A stretch of DNA of 64,000 nucleotides, taken from CABZJG01 sp902512685. GTDB lineage: Bacteria > Pseudomonadota > Alphaproteobacteria > Rhodobacterales > Rhodobacteraceae. The stretch covers positions 2,976,001 through 3,040,000 of the forward strand of contig CP179201.1 of the NCBI GenBank assembly GCA_051201605.1, written 5' to 3'. Positions 51,667-60,006 of this stretch are shown piece after piece (position 1 is the stretch's first letter; each line of letters opens with the position of its first letter). The notes beneath the pieces are model-generated. The model saw only the letters and a program-made list of their open reading frames with translations, did no database searches and had not been told where the DNA came from. Position numbers and translations under genes: made by a program.

Positions 51667-52992
51667 CTAACCCCTATCCACCGCCGCTTCCAGCGCCGGA
51701 TAGCGCAGCCCAAGCGTTGCGCCGCGCGCAACCAGCGAGACAAGCAAAGCGATCCATAGCCCATGCATGGCCAAAAGCGGCAACAGCGCAAGCAGGCAGA
51801 GGATATATATTGCGAGGCTAACCGCCATCATATCGCGCATCACGGCGGTTTGGGTCGCCCCCAAAAACACCCCGTCAAGCATGAAAGCGGGCAAACTCAG
51901 CACGGCGGCACCTATCAGATAAGGAAGATAGCGTTGGGCCTCTAGTTGTACATCGGGTGCTTTTGTCATCATAATAATAAGAGCATCTCCGCCTATGGCG
52001 ATGCCTGCAGTAAGAATGAAAACCATACCCACCCCCCATTGCGTGCATTTGACCACGCTTTGTCGAAGGGCATCACGGTTTTTACCCCCGACAGCCTGGC
52101 CAACCAAGGTTTCAATCGCAAAAGCAAACCCATCCAGCGCAAAGGAAGCCAGAATAAAAAACTGCATCAACACCTGGGTTGCCGCAAGAGAAACATCACC
52201 GTACCGCGCGGCCACAAAAGTGAACGAGACGAAAATTATTTCCAGCATCAAGGTCCGCAGTAAAATATCGCGGTTGACCGTCAGCATGTGCAGCAATCGG
52301 ACGCGGTTAAGAACACTGTCCCACGCCCGGCAAGCCGGCGCCATCAGTGTGGCGCGGCAAAACCACAAGCCCAATCCCAAACCAGAGATTTCCGCCAGTA
52401 CAGTGGCCATAGCCACGCCTGATGCCCCCCAGCCAAGACCCAGCACAAACCATAAATCCAAAACAATGTTGAGCCCGTTCATCCATAGCTGAAGATAGAG
52501 CACCTCTCTGGTGCGCTCTTGCCCAACCAACCACCCGACCAAACCCAAGACCGCAATCGCAGCAGGCGCGCTGTAAATGCGAATACGCAAATAGTCCCGG
52601 GCCATGGATTCGACTGCCTCAGAGGCTGGCGAGACCTGAAATGCCGCCCAGAACAAAGGCACCTGAAGCACAAATATCAGCCCGCCTGACAGACCTGAAA
52701 AAAGCAAAACCCGGCTGAGAAGGGCAGCCACCTCAGCGCGGTTTCCAGCGCCAACCGCCTGTGAGGTTAGCCCCGTTGTCCCCATTCGCAAAAACCCGAA
52801 GAGCCAATACAAGGTGGTCAGAATCACAGCGCCGATGGCCACCGCCCCGATGGGAACGGGGGATTTGATTTGGCCCACAACACCAGTATCAACCAACCCA
52901 AGAAGGGGCACGGTAATATTGGCCAGCAAAATCGGAACAGCTATTTTGAGAACACGCGAATGGGTGATCTGCCTGCCCACCTCCGATGTCAT
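51667..52992 (-). CDS. MATE-family efflux transporter (DinF-like)
   Basis: A 441-residue protein with about 12 membrane segments. ILLANITVPLLGLVDTGVVGQ, AVGAGNRAEVAALLSR, and SFALDGFAFAIETLVGQAVG are MATE/DinF motifs. It exports unknown drugs or metabolites with Na+ or H+. Its start overlaps the stop of the upstream thioesterase gene (ATGA), so it is the last gene of a three-gene operon. Confidence 0.92.
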   Translation of the reverse strand: MTSEVGRQITHSRVLKIAVPILLANITVPLLGLVDTGVVGQIKSPVPIGAVAIGAVILTTLYWLFGFLRMGTTGLTSQAVGAGNRAEVAALLSRVLLFSGLSGGLIFVLQVPLFWAAFQVSPASEAVESMARDYLRIRIYSAPAAIAVLGLVGWLVGQERTREVLYLQLWMNGLNIVLDLWFVLGLGWGASGVAMATVLAEISGLGLGLWFCRATLMAPACRAWDSVLNRVRLLHMLTVNRDILLRTLMLEIIFVSFTFVAARYGDVSLAATQVLMQFFILASFALDGFAFAIETLVGQAVGGKNRDALRQSVVKCTQWGVGMVFILTAGIAIGGDALIIMMTKAPDVQLEAQRYLPYLIGAAVLSLPAFMLDGVFLGATQTAVMRDMMAVSLAIYILCLLALLPLLAMHGLWIALLVSLVARGATLGLRYPALEAAVDRG

Positions 52993-53504
52993 GCCTTAAC
53001 GTCGCTGTCCGGCATCAGAAAATGTCCTGTAGCCTGTGCAAAAATCCGGCTTCGGTTGTCTTGCCATGCCTCGACATACACCGATGCATAGCGCCGCCCC
53101 GAGCGGTTGACGCGCGCGCGCGCATAGGCATCGCGCGGCAATCCCGATCGTAAATAATCCACTGAAAAATCAATTGTCTTGGGGATTTTAATCAAATCAC
53201 CCTGCGCGATGGCTTCGGGCGTTAAGGTGCCGGTTTCAACGCTTTTCCATAGCCCGGTCCATCCAAGTTCGATCACCGCCGCCACTTCAAGAAACGCCGC
53301 CGTTGCGCCGCCGTGCAGCGCTGGCAGCATCGGATTTCCTACCAATTTTTCGTGATAGGGCATCACCGCGGTCAACTCATCTCCGCGGCGGTCAAACTGA
53401 ATGCCAAGAAACTGAATATAGGGGATCGACGCCAGCAACGCGGCCAAGGCCGCATCACGGCGCTGTTTGACCACTTGGACCGGTTCAGGGCGCTTTGTCA
53501 CCAT
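52989..53504 (-). CDS. PaaI-type hotdog thioesterase
   Basis: A 171-residue hotdog-fold protein: IPYIQFLGIQFDRRGDEL, MPYHEKLVGNPMLPALHGGATAAFLEVAA and DYLRSGLPRDAYARARVNRSGRR form the PaaI pattern, with HGG in the active-site helix. It likely hydrolyses an acyl-CoA thioester. It has a 20-residue basic N-terminal extension. It is encoded between another thioesterase (2-base gap) and the MATE gene (overlap). Confidence 0.87.
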   Translation of the reverse strand: MVTKRPEPVQVVKQRRDAALAALLASIPYIQFLGIQFDRRGDELTAVMPYHEKLVGNPMLPALHGGATAAFLEVAAVIELGWTGLWKSVETGTLTPEAIAQGDLIKIPKTIDFSVDYLRSGLPRDAYARARVNRSGRRYASVYVEAWQDNRSRIFAQATGHFLMPDSDVKA

Positions 53505-53506
53505 CT

Positions 53507-53926
53507 TCAGGCCCCGGTCACAAAAGCGCCAGCGGCAGTGGCGACAGGTTTATCATCATTGTCATCAAGCGCTACCGCGCGCACAAATGCAACGTTGCGG
53601 GTCACATTATAACAGGTGGCTTTGGCCCTGATATTTTGGCCCGGCGTGGCGGGGCGCATGTAATCAACCCGCAAATCAATGGTCGCGGTCAGACCCTTTT
53701 GGTCCGGATGGCTCATCACAGCAGCGCCGCAACATCCGTCGAGCAACGCAAAGACCGCGCCGCCGTGAATCACGCCTGTTGCAGGGTCGCCAATAAATTT
53801 TTCATTATAGGGCATCTCCATTTCCGCCGTCCCCTGACCGATGTCGTCCAGCCATATGCCAAGGGCTTTGGCATGTGGAATGGCTTCGGAGAATTGTTTT
53901 GCCAGTGCGGTTTTATCAATTGCCAT
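53507..53926 (-). CDS. PaaI-type hotdog thioesterase
   Basis: A 139-residue hotdog thioesterase: AKALGIWLDDIGQG, MEMPYNEKFIGDPATGVIHGGAVFALLDGC (read in two parts: active-site HGG near residue 55) and DLRVDYMRPATPGQNIRAKA. It is related to the next gene downstream, so the pair likely arose by duplication. First gene of the thioesterase-thioesterase-MATE operon and divergent from the MerR gene. Confidence 0.9.
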   Translation of the reverse strand: MAIDKTALAKQFSEAIPHAKALGIWLDDIGQGTAEMEMPYNEKFIGDPATGVIHGGAVFALLDGCCGAAVMSHPDQKGLTATIDLRVDYMRPATPGQNIRAKATCYNVTRNVAFVRAVALDDNDDKPVATAAGAFVTGA

Positions 53927-54038
53927 TGAGTTCTCTTCTTTTCTGCTGTCCCTTTAAAACCCAAATCAACAAATCCGCAAGCGCGGCGGTTGCCCTTCTG
54001 ACCGGATCGCCCTAATTTAGGAGTCGGAGAGTCAAATA

Positions 54039-54413
54039 ATGCCAGATACTCGCATAACATTCAAAGAAATGTGCGCCACATTCAAGGTGACGCCGCGTAC
54101 ATTGCGATATTATGAATACATTGAGCTGCTACAACCCGAGCGCGAAGGCCGTTCACGATTTTATGGACCACGCGAACTGGCAAGAATGACGTTGATTATG
54201 CGGGGCCGCAAATTTGGCTTCCAACTGGAAGAAATGCGCCAATGGCTTTTGATCTATGATCAAGAAGGCACCCAAAAGCAAATGGCCGTTTTTACCAAGA
54301 TGGCCGCAAAAAAGATTGCAGAGCTGGAAGAACAGCAAATTCAATTGGCCCAAACACTTCAAGAGCTTAAGGATATGCGCGCAAAAACTGCAAAGCTCAT
54401 GAAACTAAGTTGA
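54039..54413 (+). CDS. MerR-family transcriptional regulator
   Basis: A 124-residue MerR regulator: ITFKEMCATFKVTPRTLRYYE is the HTH, ELLQPEREGRSRFYGPRELARM the wing, and a C-terminal coiled coil of EEQQIQLAQTLQELK type forms the dimer helix. It lacks an effector domain of any size. It is related to the MerR gene that follows and is placed ahead of a beta-oxidation cluster; the family includes LiuR-like regulators of acyl-CoA catabolism. Confidence 0.9.
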   Translation: MPDTRITFKEMCATFKVTPRTLRYYEYIELLQPEREGRSRFYGPRELARMTLIMRGRKFGFQLEEMRQWLLIYDQEGTQKQMAVFTKMAAKKIAELEEQQIQLAQTLQELKDMRAKTAKLMKLS

Positions 54414-54441
54414 CGTAACGTTTAGCTTACGTCAACGTCAA
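54410..54441. promoter_or_regulatory. Candidate MerR (LiuR-like) operator
   Basis: TTGACGTAA (54410-54418) is repeated inverted as TTACGTCAA (54427-54435), and the latter runs on as TTACGTCAACGTCAA (54427-54441), which resembles the TTTACGTnnACGTAAA-type site I remember for LiuR-family MerR regulators. It lies between the two MerR genes, upstream of the second one and the acyl-CoA dehydrogenase genes. Confidence 0.6.
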
Positions 54442-54495
54442 CTTTCACCTATTCAAAGATCAAATTTTTCGAAGCATTGAATAGGTTGCGCTCCG

Positions 54496-54897
54496 ATGAC
54501 TGACATTCCAATGACCATTCGCGAAATGAGCGATGCATTTCAAATCACACCAAGAACCTTGCGGTTTTATGAATCAAAAGAACTTTTGTTTCCCGTTCGT
54601 GACGGACAGAAACGTTTATTCACCAAACGTGACCGTGCGCGACTCAAGCTGATATTGCGGGGCAAACGATTCGGATTTTCACTCGAGGAAATTCGCCAGT
54701 TGCTTGAAATGTACGACGTGAGCGACCCCGAGCAAACCCAGTTAAAAGAAACCTACGCAATCGCCCAAAAGCACCTTTGCGAGCTGAAATACAAGCGCGA
54801 TGAAATGGACGAAGCCATCGCCGATTTAGAAGAACATATCAAATGGGGCGAGCGGATACTGCGCGCCTCAGGATTAACACAAAACGCCGCAGAATAA
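54496..54897 (+). CDS. MerR-family transcriptional regulator
   Basis: A 133-residue MerR regulator: MTIREMSDAFQITPRTLRFYE (HTH), KELLFPVRDGQKRLFTKRDRARL (wing), RGKRFGFSLEEIRQLLEMYD, then a coiled coil. It is parallel in architecture to the preceding gene. Immediately followed (24 bases) by an acyl-CoA dehydrogenase gene, it probably controls the beta-oxidation operon in response to an acyl-CoA. Confidence 0.9.
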   Translation: MTDIPMTIREMSDAFQITPRTLRFYESKELLFPVRDGQKRLFTKRDRARLKLILRGKRFGFSLEEIRQLLEMYDVSDPEQTQLKETYAIAQKHLCELKYKRDEMDEAIADLEEHIKWGERILRASGLTQNAAE

Positions 54898-54921
54898 CAA
54901 TTTAAACGAATAGAGACCACC

Positions 54922-56703
54922 ATGCCAGACTATACTGCCCCAACCAAAGACATGCTATTTATACTTAATGATGTTTTGAAAATTAGCACCCTAGACATTC
55001 CCGGATATGACGAACTTGAGGCCAACTTCACCGCCGCTGTGCTGAATGAATGCGGCAAGCTGACCGCTGAGGTGCTGGCCCCGCTAAACGCTGTTGGTGA
55101 TCTTGAAGGGTGCCGGCTTGAAAATGGCGTGGTGCGCACACCAACCGGGTTCAAAGAGGCTTTTGAGCAGGTCAAAGCCGGGGGCTGGGCCGGACTGGAT
55201 TGCGACCCCGAATATGGCGGCCAAAACATGCCCTATATCATGGCCACTGCCGCAAGCGAAATGTTCGGCTCTGCCAATATGGCATTTAGCATGTATCAGG
55301 GTCTCACCCATGGGGCCTATTCAGCAATACACGCCCATGGATCAGCGCACCAAAAGGCAACCTATCTGCCCAAAATGGTCAGCTGCGAGTGGACCGGAAC
55401 AATGAACTTGACCGAACCGCACTGCGGCACAGATCTGGGCTTGATGCGCACCAAGGCAGAGCCGCAAGAAGACGGCAGCTTTGCCATCACCGGCCAAAAG
55501 ATTTTTATTTCCGCCGGTGACCATGACATGGCTGAAAACATCATCCATCTGGTGCTGGCTAAAATTCCGGGCGGGCCAAAAGGGATCAAGGGTGTTTCCT
55601 TGTTTATTGTACCAAAATTTATGCTCAATGAAGACGGCAGTCTGGGCCGGCGAAATGATCTTTCCGTGGGCAAACTCGAAGAAAAGATGGGCATTCACGG
55701 CAATTCCACCTGTGTGATGAACTATGACGGCGCAACTGGCTATTTGTTGGGCGAGGCGCATAAGGGCATGCGGGCGATGTTTACCATGATGAATGAGGCC
55801 CGTCTTGGGGTCGGATTACAAGGCTATGCCCAAGCTGAAGTGGCCTATCAAAATGCGCTGACCTATGCCAAAGACCGACTTCAGGGCCGCGATATCACAG
55901 GGGTCAAAAATCCCGATGGTCCCGCCGATCCTTTGATTGTCCACCCCGATATCCGCCGCAACCTGATGGAGCAGAAAAGCTTTATCGAAGGTGCGCGGGC
56001 CTTTACCTATTGGGGCGCACATCTGATCGACAGGGCGCACCGCCAAAATGATCAGGACGCAGATGGCTTGGTCAGCCTGCTGACCCCTGTGATCAAAGGC
56101 TTTTTAAGCGATAAAGGCTTTGATATGTGCGTTCAGGCGCAGCAAATTTATGGCGGCCATGGTTATATCGAAGAATGGGGAATGTCACAATTTGCCCGCG
56201 ATGCGCGTATCGCAATGATCTATGAAGGCGCCAATGGCGTCCAAGCGCTTGATCTTGTTGGCCGCAAACTAACTCAGGAAGGCGGCAAACATGTCATGGC
56301 CTTTTTCGATTTGGTGCAAAACTTCATCACCGACAGCAAAGATTTGGGAAGCAATTTTGACCGTGACTTTTTGACCCCCCTAAAAGCAGCCAGCAAAAAT
56401 CTGCAAGAAGCGGTAATGTATTTTGCACAAAATGGCATCAAAACACCAAACAATGCACTGGCTGGATCTTATGACTTTATGCATATGTTTGGCCATGTCT
56501 GTCTTGGGCTGATGTGGGCAAAAATGGCCAAGGCCAGCCATAAAGCGCTGCGCAAAGGGGCCGATGACGCTGCGTTTCACAAGACAAAGATTGCCACCGG
56601 GCAGTATTATATGGCACGGCAACTGCCAGCAGCCGCTTTGCACCTGACGCGTATTCAATCAAGCGCAGACACAGTGATGGCGCTAGAGGCGGCAAATTTT
56701 TAA
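54922..56703 (+). CDS. Acyl-CoA dehydrogenase, large type (about 590 residues)
   Basis: A 593-residue FAD enzyme of the long acyl-CoA dehydrogenase group with N-terminal extension and extra C-terminal domain (the group that includes DmdC and fatty-acid enzymes). AGLDCDPEYGGQNMPYIMA, MNLTEPHCGTDLGLMRTKA, QKIFISAGDHDMAENIIHLVLA, QQIYGGHGYIEEWGMSQFARDARI and MIYEGANGVQALDL (with the catalytic Glu in YEG) are visible. It oxidises a fatty acyl-CoA to the enoyl-CoA. First structural gene of the beta-oxidation run. Confidence 0.93.
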   Translation: MPDYTAPTKDMLFILNDVLKISTLDIPGYDELEANFTAAVLNECGKLTAEVLAPLNAVGDLEGCRLENGVVRTPTGFKEAFEQVKAGGWAGLDCDPEYGGQNMPYIMATAASEMFGSANMAFSMYQGLTHGAYSAIHAHGSAHQKATYLPKMVSCEWTGTMNLTEPHCGTDLGLMRTKAEPQEDGSFAITGQKIFISAGDHDMAENIIHLVLAKIPGGPKGIKGVSLFIVPKFMLNEDGSLGRRNDLSVGKLEEKMGIHGNSTCVMNYDGATGYLLGEAHKGMRAMFTMMNEARLGVGLQGYAQAEVAYQNALTYAKDRLQGRDITGVKNPDGPADPLIVHPDIRRNLMEQKSFIEGARAFTYWGAHLIDRAHRQNDQDADGLVSLLTPVIKGFLSDKGFDMCVQAQQIYGGHGYIEEWGMSQFARDARIAMIYEGANGVQALDLVGRKLTQEGGKHVMAFFDLVQNFITDSKDLGSNFDRDFLTPLKAASKNLQEAVMYFAQNGIKTPNNALAGSYDFMHMFGHVCLGLMWAKMAKASHKALRKGADDAAFHKTKIATGQYYMARQLPAAALHLTRIQSSADTVMALEAANF

Positions 56704-56729
56704 CCCTAAGGGGAAGAAAGGGCGTGCAC

Positions 56730-57878
56730 ATGCGATTGCAGCAGTCAAACTGGATGACCGAAGAGCATCAGATGCTCGCTGATATGACCGCCAAGTTTCT
56801 CACCGAAGAATGGTCACCGCATTTTGAACGCTGGCGCAAACAGAGTGAAATGGATCGCAGCACCTGGAAACAAGCCGGCGAACTGGGCTTGCTGTGCCCC
56901 TCAATCCCCGAAGAATACGGCGGCCCGGGCGGTGACTTCGGCCATGAGGCTGCCATTTTAATCGAAGGCAGCCGTGCCAATTTAGCCAGTTGGGGACAGG
57001 GCATTCATTCCGGTATCGTGGCGCATTACATCCTTGCCTATGGGACAGAGAAACAGAAAAAGCGGCTGCTTCCAAAAATGATCAGTGGCGAATTGGTCGG
57101 CGCACTGGCTATGACCGAGCCCTCGGCTGGGTCAGATGTTCAATCGATCAAGACCAAAGCTGTACGCGATGGCAATGCCTACCGTTTGAGCGGGCAAAAG
57201 ACTTTTATCACCAATGGACAACATGCCAATCTGATCGTGGTTGCCGCCAAAACCAACCCCACGGCAAAAGCCAAAGGCGTTTCACTGGTAATTGTTGAAA
57301 CCGACGGCGCTGTTGGCTTTAGCCGTGGGCGAAATCTTGAAAAGATCGGAATGAAATCCGCCGATACCTCCGAGCTCTTTTTTGACAACATAGAAATCCC
57401 CCCAGAAAATATTCTTGGCGGCGAAGAGGGCCAAGGATTTTATCAGATGATGCAGCAACTGCCGCAAGAAAGGCTCATCATCGGCTGCGGCGCGGTCGGC
57501 GCAATGGAAGGCGCAGTTCAGCGCACTATCGACTATTGCAAAGAGCGTCAGGCTTTTGGCGGCCCTATTTTGCAGTTTCAGAATACCAAGTTTAAACTGG
57601 CAGAATGCAAAACTAAAACCACCGTGGCGCGGGCCTTTTTAGACAGCTGCATTCAAGAGCATCTGCGCGGTGAGCTAACCGTCGACAAGGCAGCCATGTG
57701 CAAATATTGGCTAACTGACACGCAGGGCGAAGTGCTGGATGACTGCCTACAGCTTCACGGCGGCTACGGGTTTATGCAAGAATACGCCATCGCCGAGATG
57801 TGGACAGATGCGCGGGTTCAACGAATTTATGGGGGAACCAACGAGATCATGAAGGAGTTGATTGCGCGAAATCTATGA
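56730..57878 (+). CDS. Acyl-CoA dehydrogenase, LCAD-like
   Basis: A 382-residue acyl-CoA dehydrogenase. ALAMTEPSAGSDVQSIKTKAV, TFITNGQHANLIVVAAKT, LQLHGGYGFMQEYAIAEMW and RIYGGTNEIMKELIAR are family motifs. The C-terminal YGGT lacks the YEGT glutamate; as in long-chain and isovaleryl dehydrogenases the base is probably the Glu in the helix GAMEGAVQRTIDY. The ATG at 56730 is chosen; a GTG six bases upstream is in frame. It lies 26 bases after the larger dehydrogenase. Confidence 0.92.
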   Translation: MRLQQSNWMTEEHQMLADMTAKFLTEEWSPHFERWRKQSEMDRSTWKQAGELGLLCPSIPEEYGGPGGDFGHEAAILIEGSRANLASWGQGIHSGIVAHYILAYGTEKQKKRLLPKMISGELVGALAMTEPSAGSDVQSIKTKAVRDGNAYRLSGQKTFITNGQHANLIVVAAKTNPTAKAKGVSLVIVETDGAVGFSRGRNLEKIGMKSADTSELFFDNIEIPPENILGGEEGQGFYQMMQQLPQERLIIGCGAVGAMEGAVQRTIDYCKERQAFGGPILQFQNTKFKLAECKTKTTVARAFLDSCIQEHLRGELTVDKAAMCKYWLTDTQGEVLDDCLQLHGGYGFMQEYAIAEMWTDARVQRIYGGTNEIMKELIARNL

Positions 57879-57906
57879 GCGCGGCGCTTTTGGCAGGCTT
57901 GCGGCT

Positions 57907-57986
57907 CGCCTCCGGCGGGAGTATTTGACCAAAGAAAAAATGCGCGCCTGCTTTTGTGTCTGGGACCGCCAGCAGGCGCGACTTTT
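57907..57986. repeat. Rhodobacterales-type intergenic motif and hairpin terminator
   Basis: GCCTCCGGCGGGAGTATTTG, starting at 57908 and continuing as ACCAAAGAAAAA, is a short motif I remember as widely dispersed between genes in Rhodobacterales genomes. Directly after it CGCGCCTGC (57943-57951) pairs perfectly with GCAGGCGCG (57972-57980), followed by ACTTTTCCTT, a likely terminator for the acyl-CoA dehydrogenase genes. Confidence 0.6.
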
Positions 57987-58135
57987 CCTTTGACGCCCAT
58001 CGGCTCTCCAGCCTGTTGCGCACACTCAAGATGCGGCAGATATATTAACAAGGCCTAAAGAAAGCAGATTTTTTCTTTGTGCAAATACTCAAACTTACAA
58101 CCGCAGTGATGCAAGGAAGGTTAAAGGAAAAAAAC

Positions 58136-58774
58136 ATGGGTATGAAACTTTACTGCTTTGGAGAAAGCGGCCACAGCTATAAGGCGGCGCTGGCCCTTGA
58201 GCTGGCAGGTTGCAACTGGACACCGGTGTTTGTTGATTTTTTTGGCGGTGAAACCCGTAGCGATTCTTATCGCACAGATCTCAACATCATGGGTGAGGCC
58301 CCGGTTTTGGTAGACGGCGATATAACGCTTACGCAATCAGGGGTGATCCAAGCTTATATCTCTGAAAAAACCGGACAGCATGGCGGCGGCACAATTGCTG
58401 AAAAACGGGAAGTTTTGCGCTGGATTCTCTGGGATAACGGTAAATTTTCTGCGTTGATCGGGATGACACGTTTCCTGATGAATTTCATCCCCTCAACCAA
58501 AAGGCCGCAGCAGATTATCGAGGCCAATCAAGCCCGCCTAAAAGGGTCCTACAAAATACTCAATGCCGCGCTTGAGGGGCGGGAGTTTTTGGTGGGCAAT
58601 GCGATCACCCATGCGGATATGACCTGTTGCGGGTATCTCTATTACCCCGAGCCCTTTGGATTTGATCGCAGCGCTTGGCCCAATATTGACCGCTGGCTCA
58701 CCAATATTTCAGCGACACCGGGCTGGAAAGCCCCCTATGATTTAATGCCCGGCAGCCCCGCTGACCGCACGTAA
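58136..58774 (+). CDS. Glutathione S-transferase family protein
   Basis: A 212-residue GST: thioredoxin-like N-domain (MKLYCFGESGHSYKAALALE, MGEAPVLVDGDITLTQSGVI with the cis-Pro and the Gln-Ser glutathione contact) and an all-helical C-domain (EGREFLVGNAITHADMTCCG). I chose ATG 58136 with AAAGGA upstream rather than the open frame 57 bases earlier. Its place 11 bases before the thiolase gene suggests a role with reactive intermediates of beta-oxidation; the true substrate is unknown. Confidence 0.9.
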   Translation: MGMKLYCFGESGHSYKAALALELAGCNWTPVFVDFFGGETRSDSYRTDLNIMGEAPVLVDGDITLTQSGVIQAYISEKTGQHGGGTIAEKREVLRWILWDNGKFSALIGMTRFLMNFIPSTKRPQQIIEANQARLKGSYKILNAALEGREFLVGNAITHADMTCCGYLYYPEPFGFDRSAWPNIDRWLTNISATPGWKAPYDLMPGSPADRT

Positions 58775-58785
58775 AGGAGAGAAAA

Positions 58786-59997
58786 ATGACGGATGTATAC
58801 ATTTATGATGCCCTGCGTACCCCGCGCGGCAAGGGCCGCAAAGATGGCAGCTTACATGAGGTTACCTCGCTGCGGCTATCGGTGACGGCGCTGAATGCGA
58901 TCAAAGCCCGCAACAATCTTGACGGGCATGCGGTTGAAGATGTGATCTGGGGCAATGTTACCCAGGTGGGCGAACAAGGTGCCTGTCTGGCACGATCTGC
59001 GGTTCTGGCGTCAGACTTGGACGAATCCATCCCCGGTCTGGCCATTAACCGGTTTTGCGCCTCTGGGCTTGAAGCCGTGAACTTGGCGGCCAATCAGGTG
59101 CGCGGCGGCGCAGGTGATGCCTATATTGCCGGCGGGGTTGAAAGTATGAGCCGCGTTCCAATGGGAAGTGACGGCGGCGCTGTTGCGGTGGATCCCACTT
59201 TCACTTTTAATCAGTATTTTGTCCCGCAGGGCATTGGCGCGGATATCATTGCCACCGAATTTGGCTTTAGCCGCGATGCGGCCGATGCGCTTGCGGTTGA
59301 AAGTCAAAAACGCGCCAAAGCCGCGTGGGATGACAACCGCTTTGCCAAATCCATCGTGCCGGTAGAAGATGTCAACGGGCTGACCATTTTAGATCATGAT
59401 GAATATATGCGTCCGGCCACTGACATGCAGTCGCTGGGCGCGCTTAAGCCTTCGTTTAAGGATCAGGGTGAAGTAATGCCCGGGTTTGATAAAATTGCCA
59501 TCATGAAATACCCGCATCTTGAGCGCATCCACCACATTCACCACGCGGGCAACAGCTCTGGTATCGTGGATGGATCTGCGGCCCTCTTGATCGGCAATAA
59601 GGAATTTGGTGAAAAATACGGCTTGAAGGCGCGTGCTAAAGTGCGATCGACGGCGAAAATCGGCACCGACCCAACCATCATGCTAACCGGTCCGGTTCCG
59701 GTAACGCAAAAGATCCTGCGCGAAAGCGGGATGGAGATTGGCGATATTGACCTATTTGAGGTCAATGAAGCCTTTGCCAGTGTGGTGATGCGGTTCGAGC
59801 AGGCCTTTGATGTGGATCATGACAAAGTCAACGTCAACGGCGGGTCCATTGCCATGGGGCACCCACTGGGCGCCACTGGCGCGATGATCCTTGGCACTTT
59901 GCTGGATGAGCTTGAGCGCAGCGACAAAGAAACCGGTCTTGCCACGCTGTGCATCGGCTCGGGCATGGGCGCTGCAACAATTATAGAACGGATTTAG
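58786..59997 (+). CDS. fadA: Acetyl-CoA C-acyltransferase (thiolase)
   Basis: A 403-residue thiolase. ALRTPRGKGRKDGSLHEV, INRFCASGLEAVNLAANQV (acyl-carrying Cys at about 90), EVNEAFASVVMRF, GGSIAMGHPLGATGA (His) and CIGSGMGAATI (second Cys) are conserved. With the FadB-like protein encoded 9 bases downstream it should complete beta-oxidation by releasing acetyl-CoA. The symbol reflects pairing with fadB and is by role. Confidence 0.93.
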   Translation: MTDVYIYDALRTPRGKGRKDGSLHEVTSLRLSVTALNAIKARNNLDGHAVEDVIWGNVTQVGEQGACLARSAVLASDLDESIPGLAINRFCASGLEAVNLAANQVRGGAGDAYIAGGVESMSRVPMGSDGGAVAVDPTFTFNQYFVPQGIGADIIATEFGFSRDAADALAVESQKRAKAAWDDNRFAKSIVPVEDVNGLTILDHDEYMRPATDMQSLGALKPSFKDQGEVMPGFDKIAIMKYPHLERIHHIHHAGNSSGIVDGSAALLIGNKEFGEKYGLKARAKVRSTAKIGTDPTIMLTGPVPVTQKILRESGMEIGDIDLFEVNEAFASVVMRFEQAFDVDHDKVNVNGGSIAMGHPLGATGAMILGTLLDELERSDKETGLATLCIGSGMGAATIIERI

Positions 59998-60006
59998 GAT
60001 TGTAAA

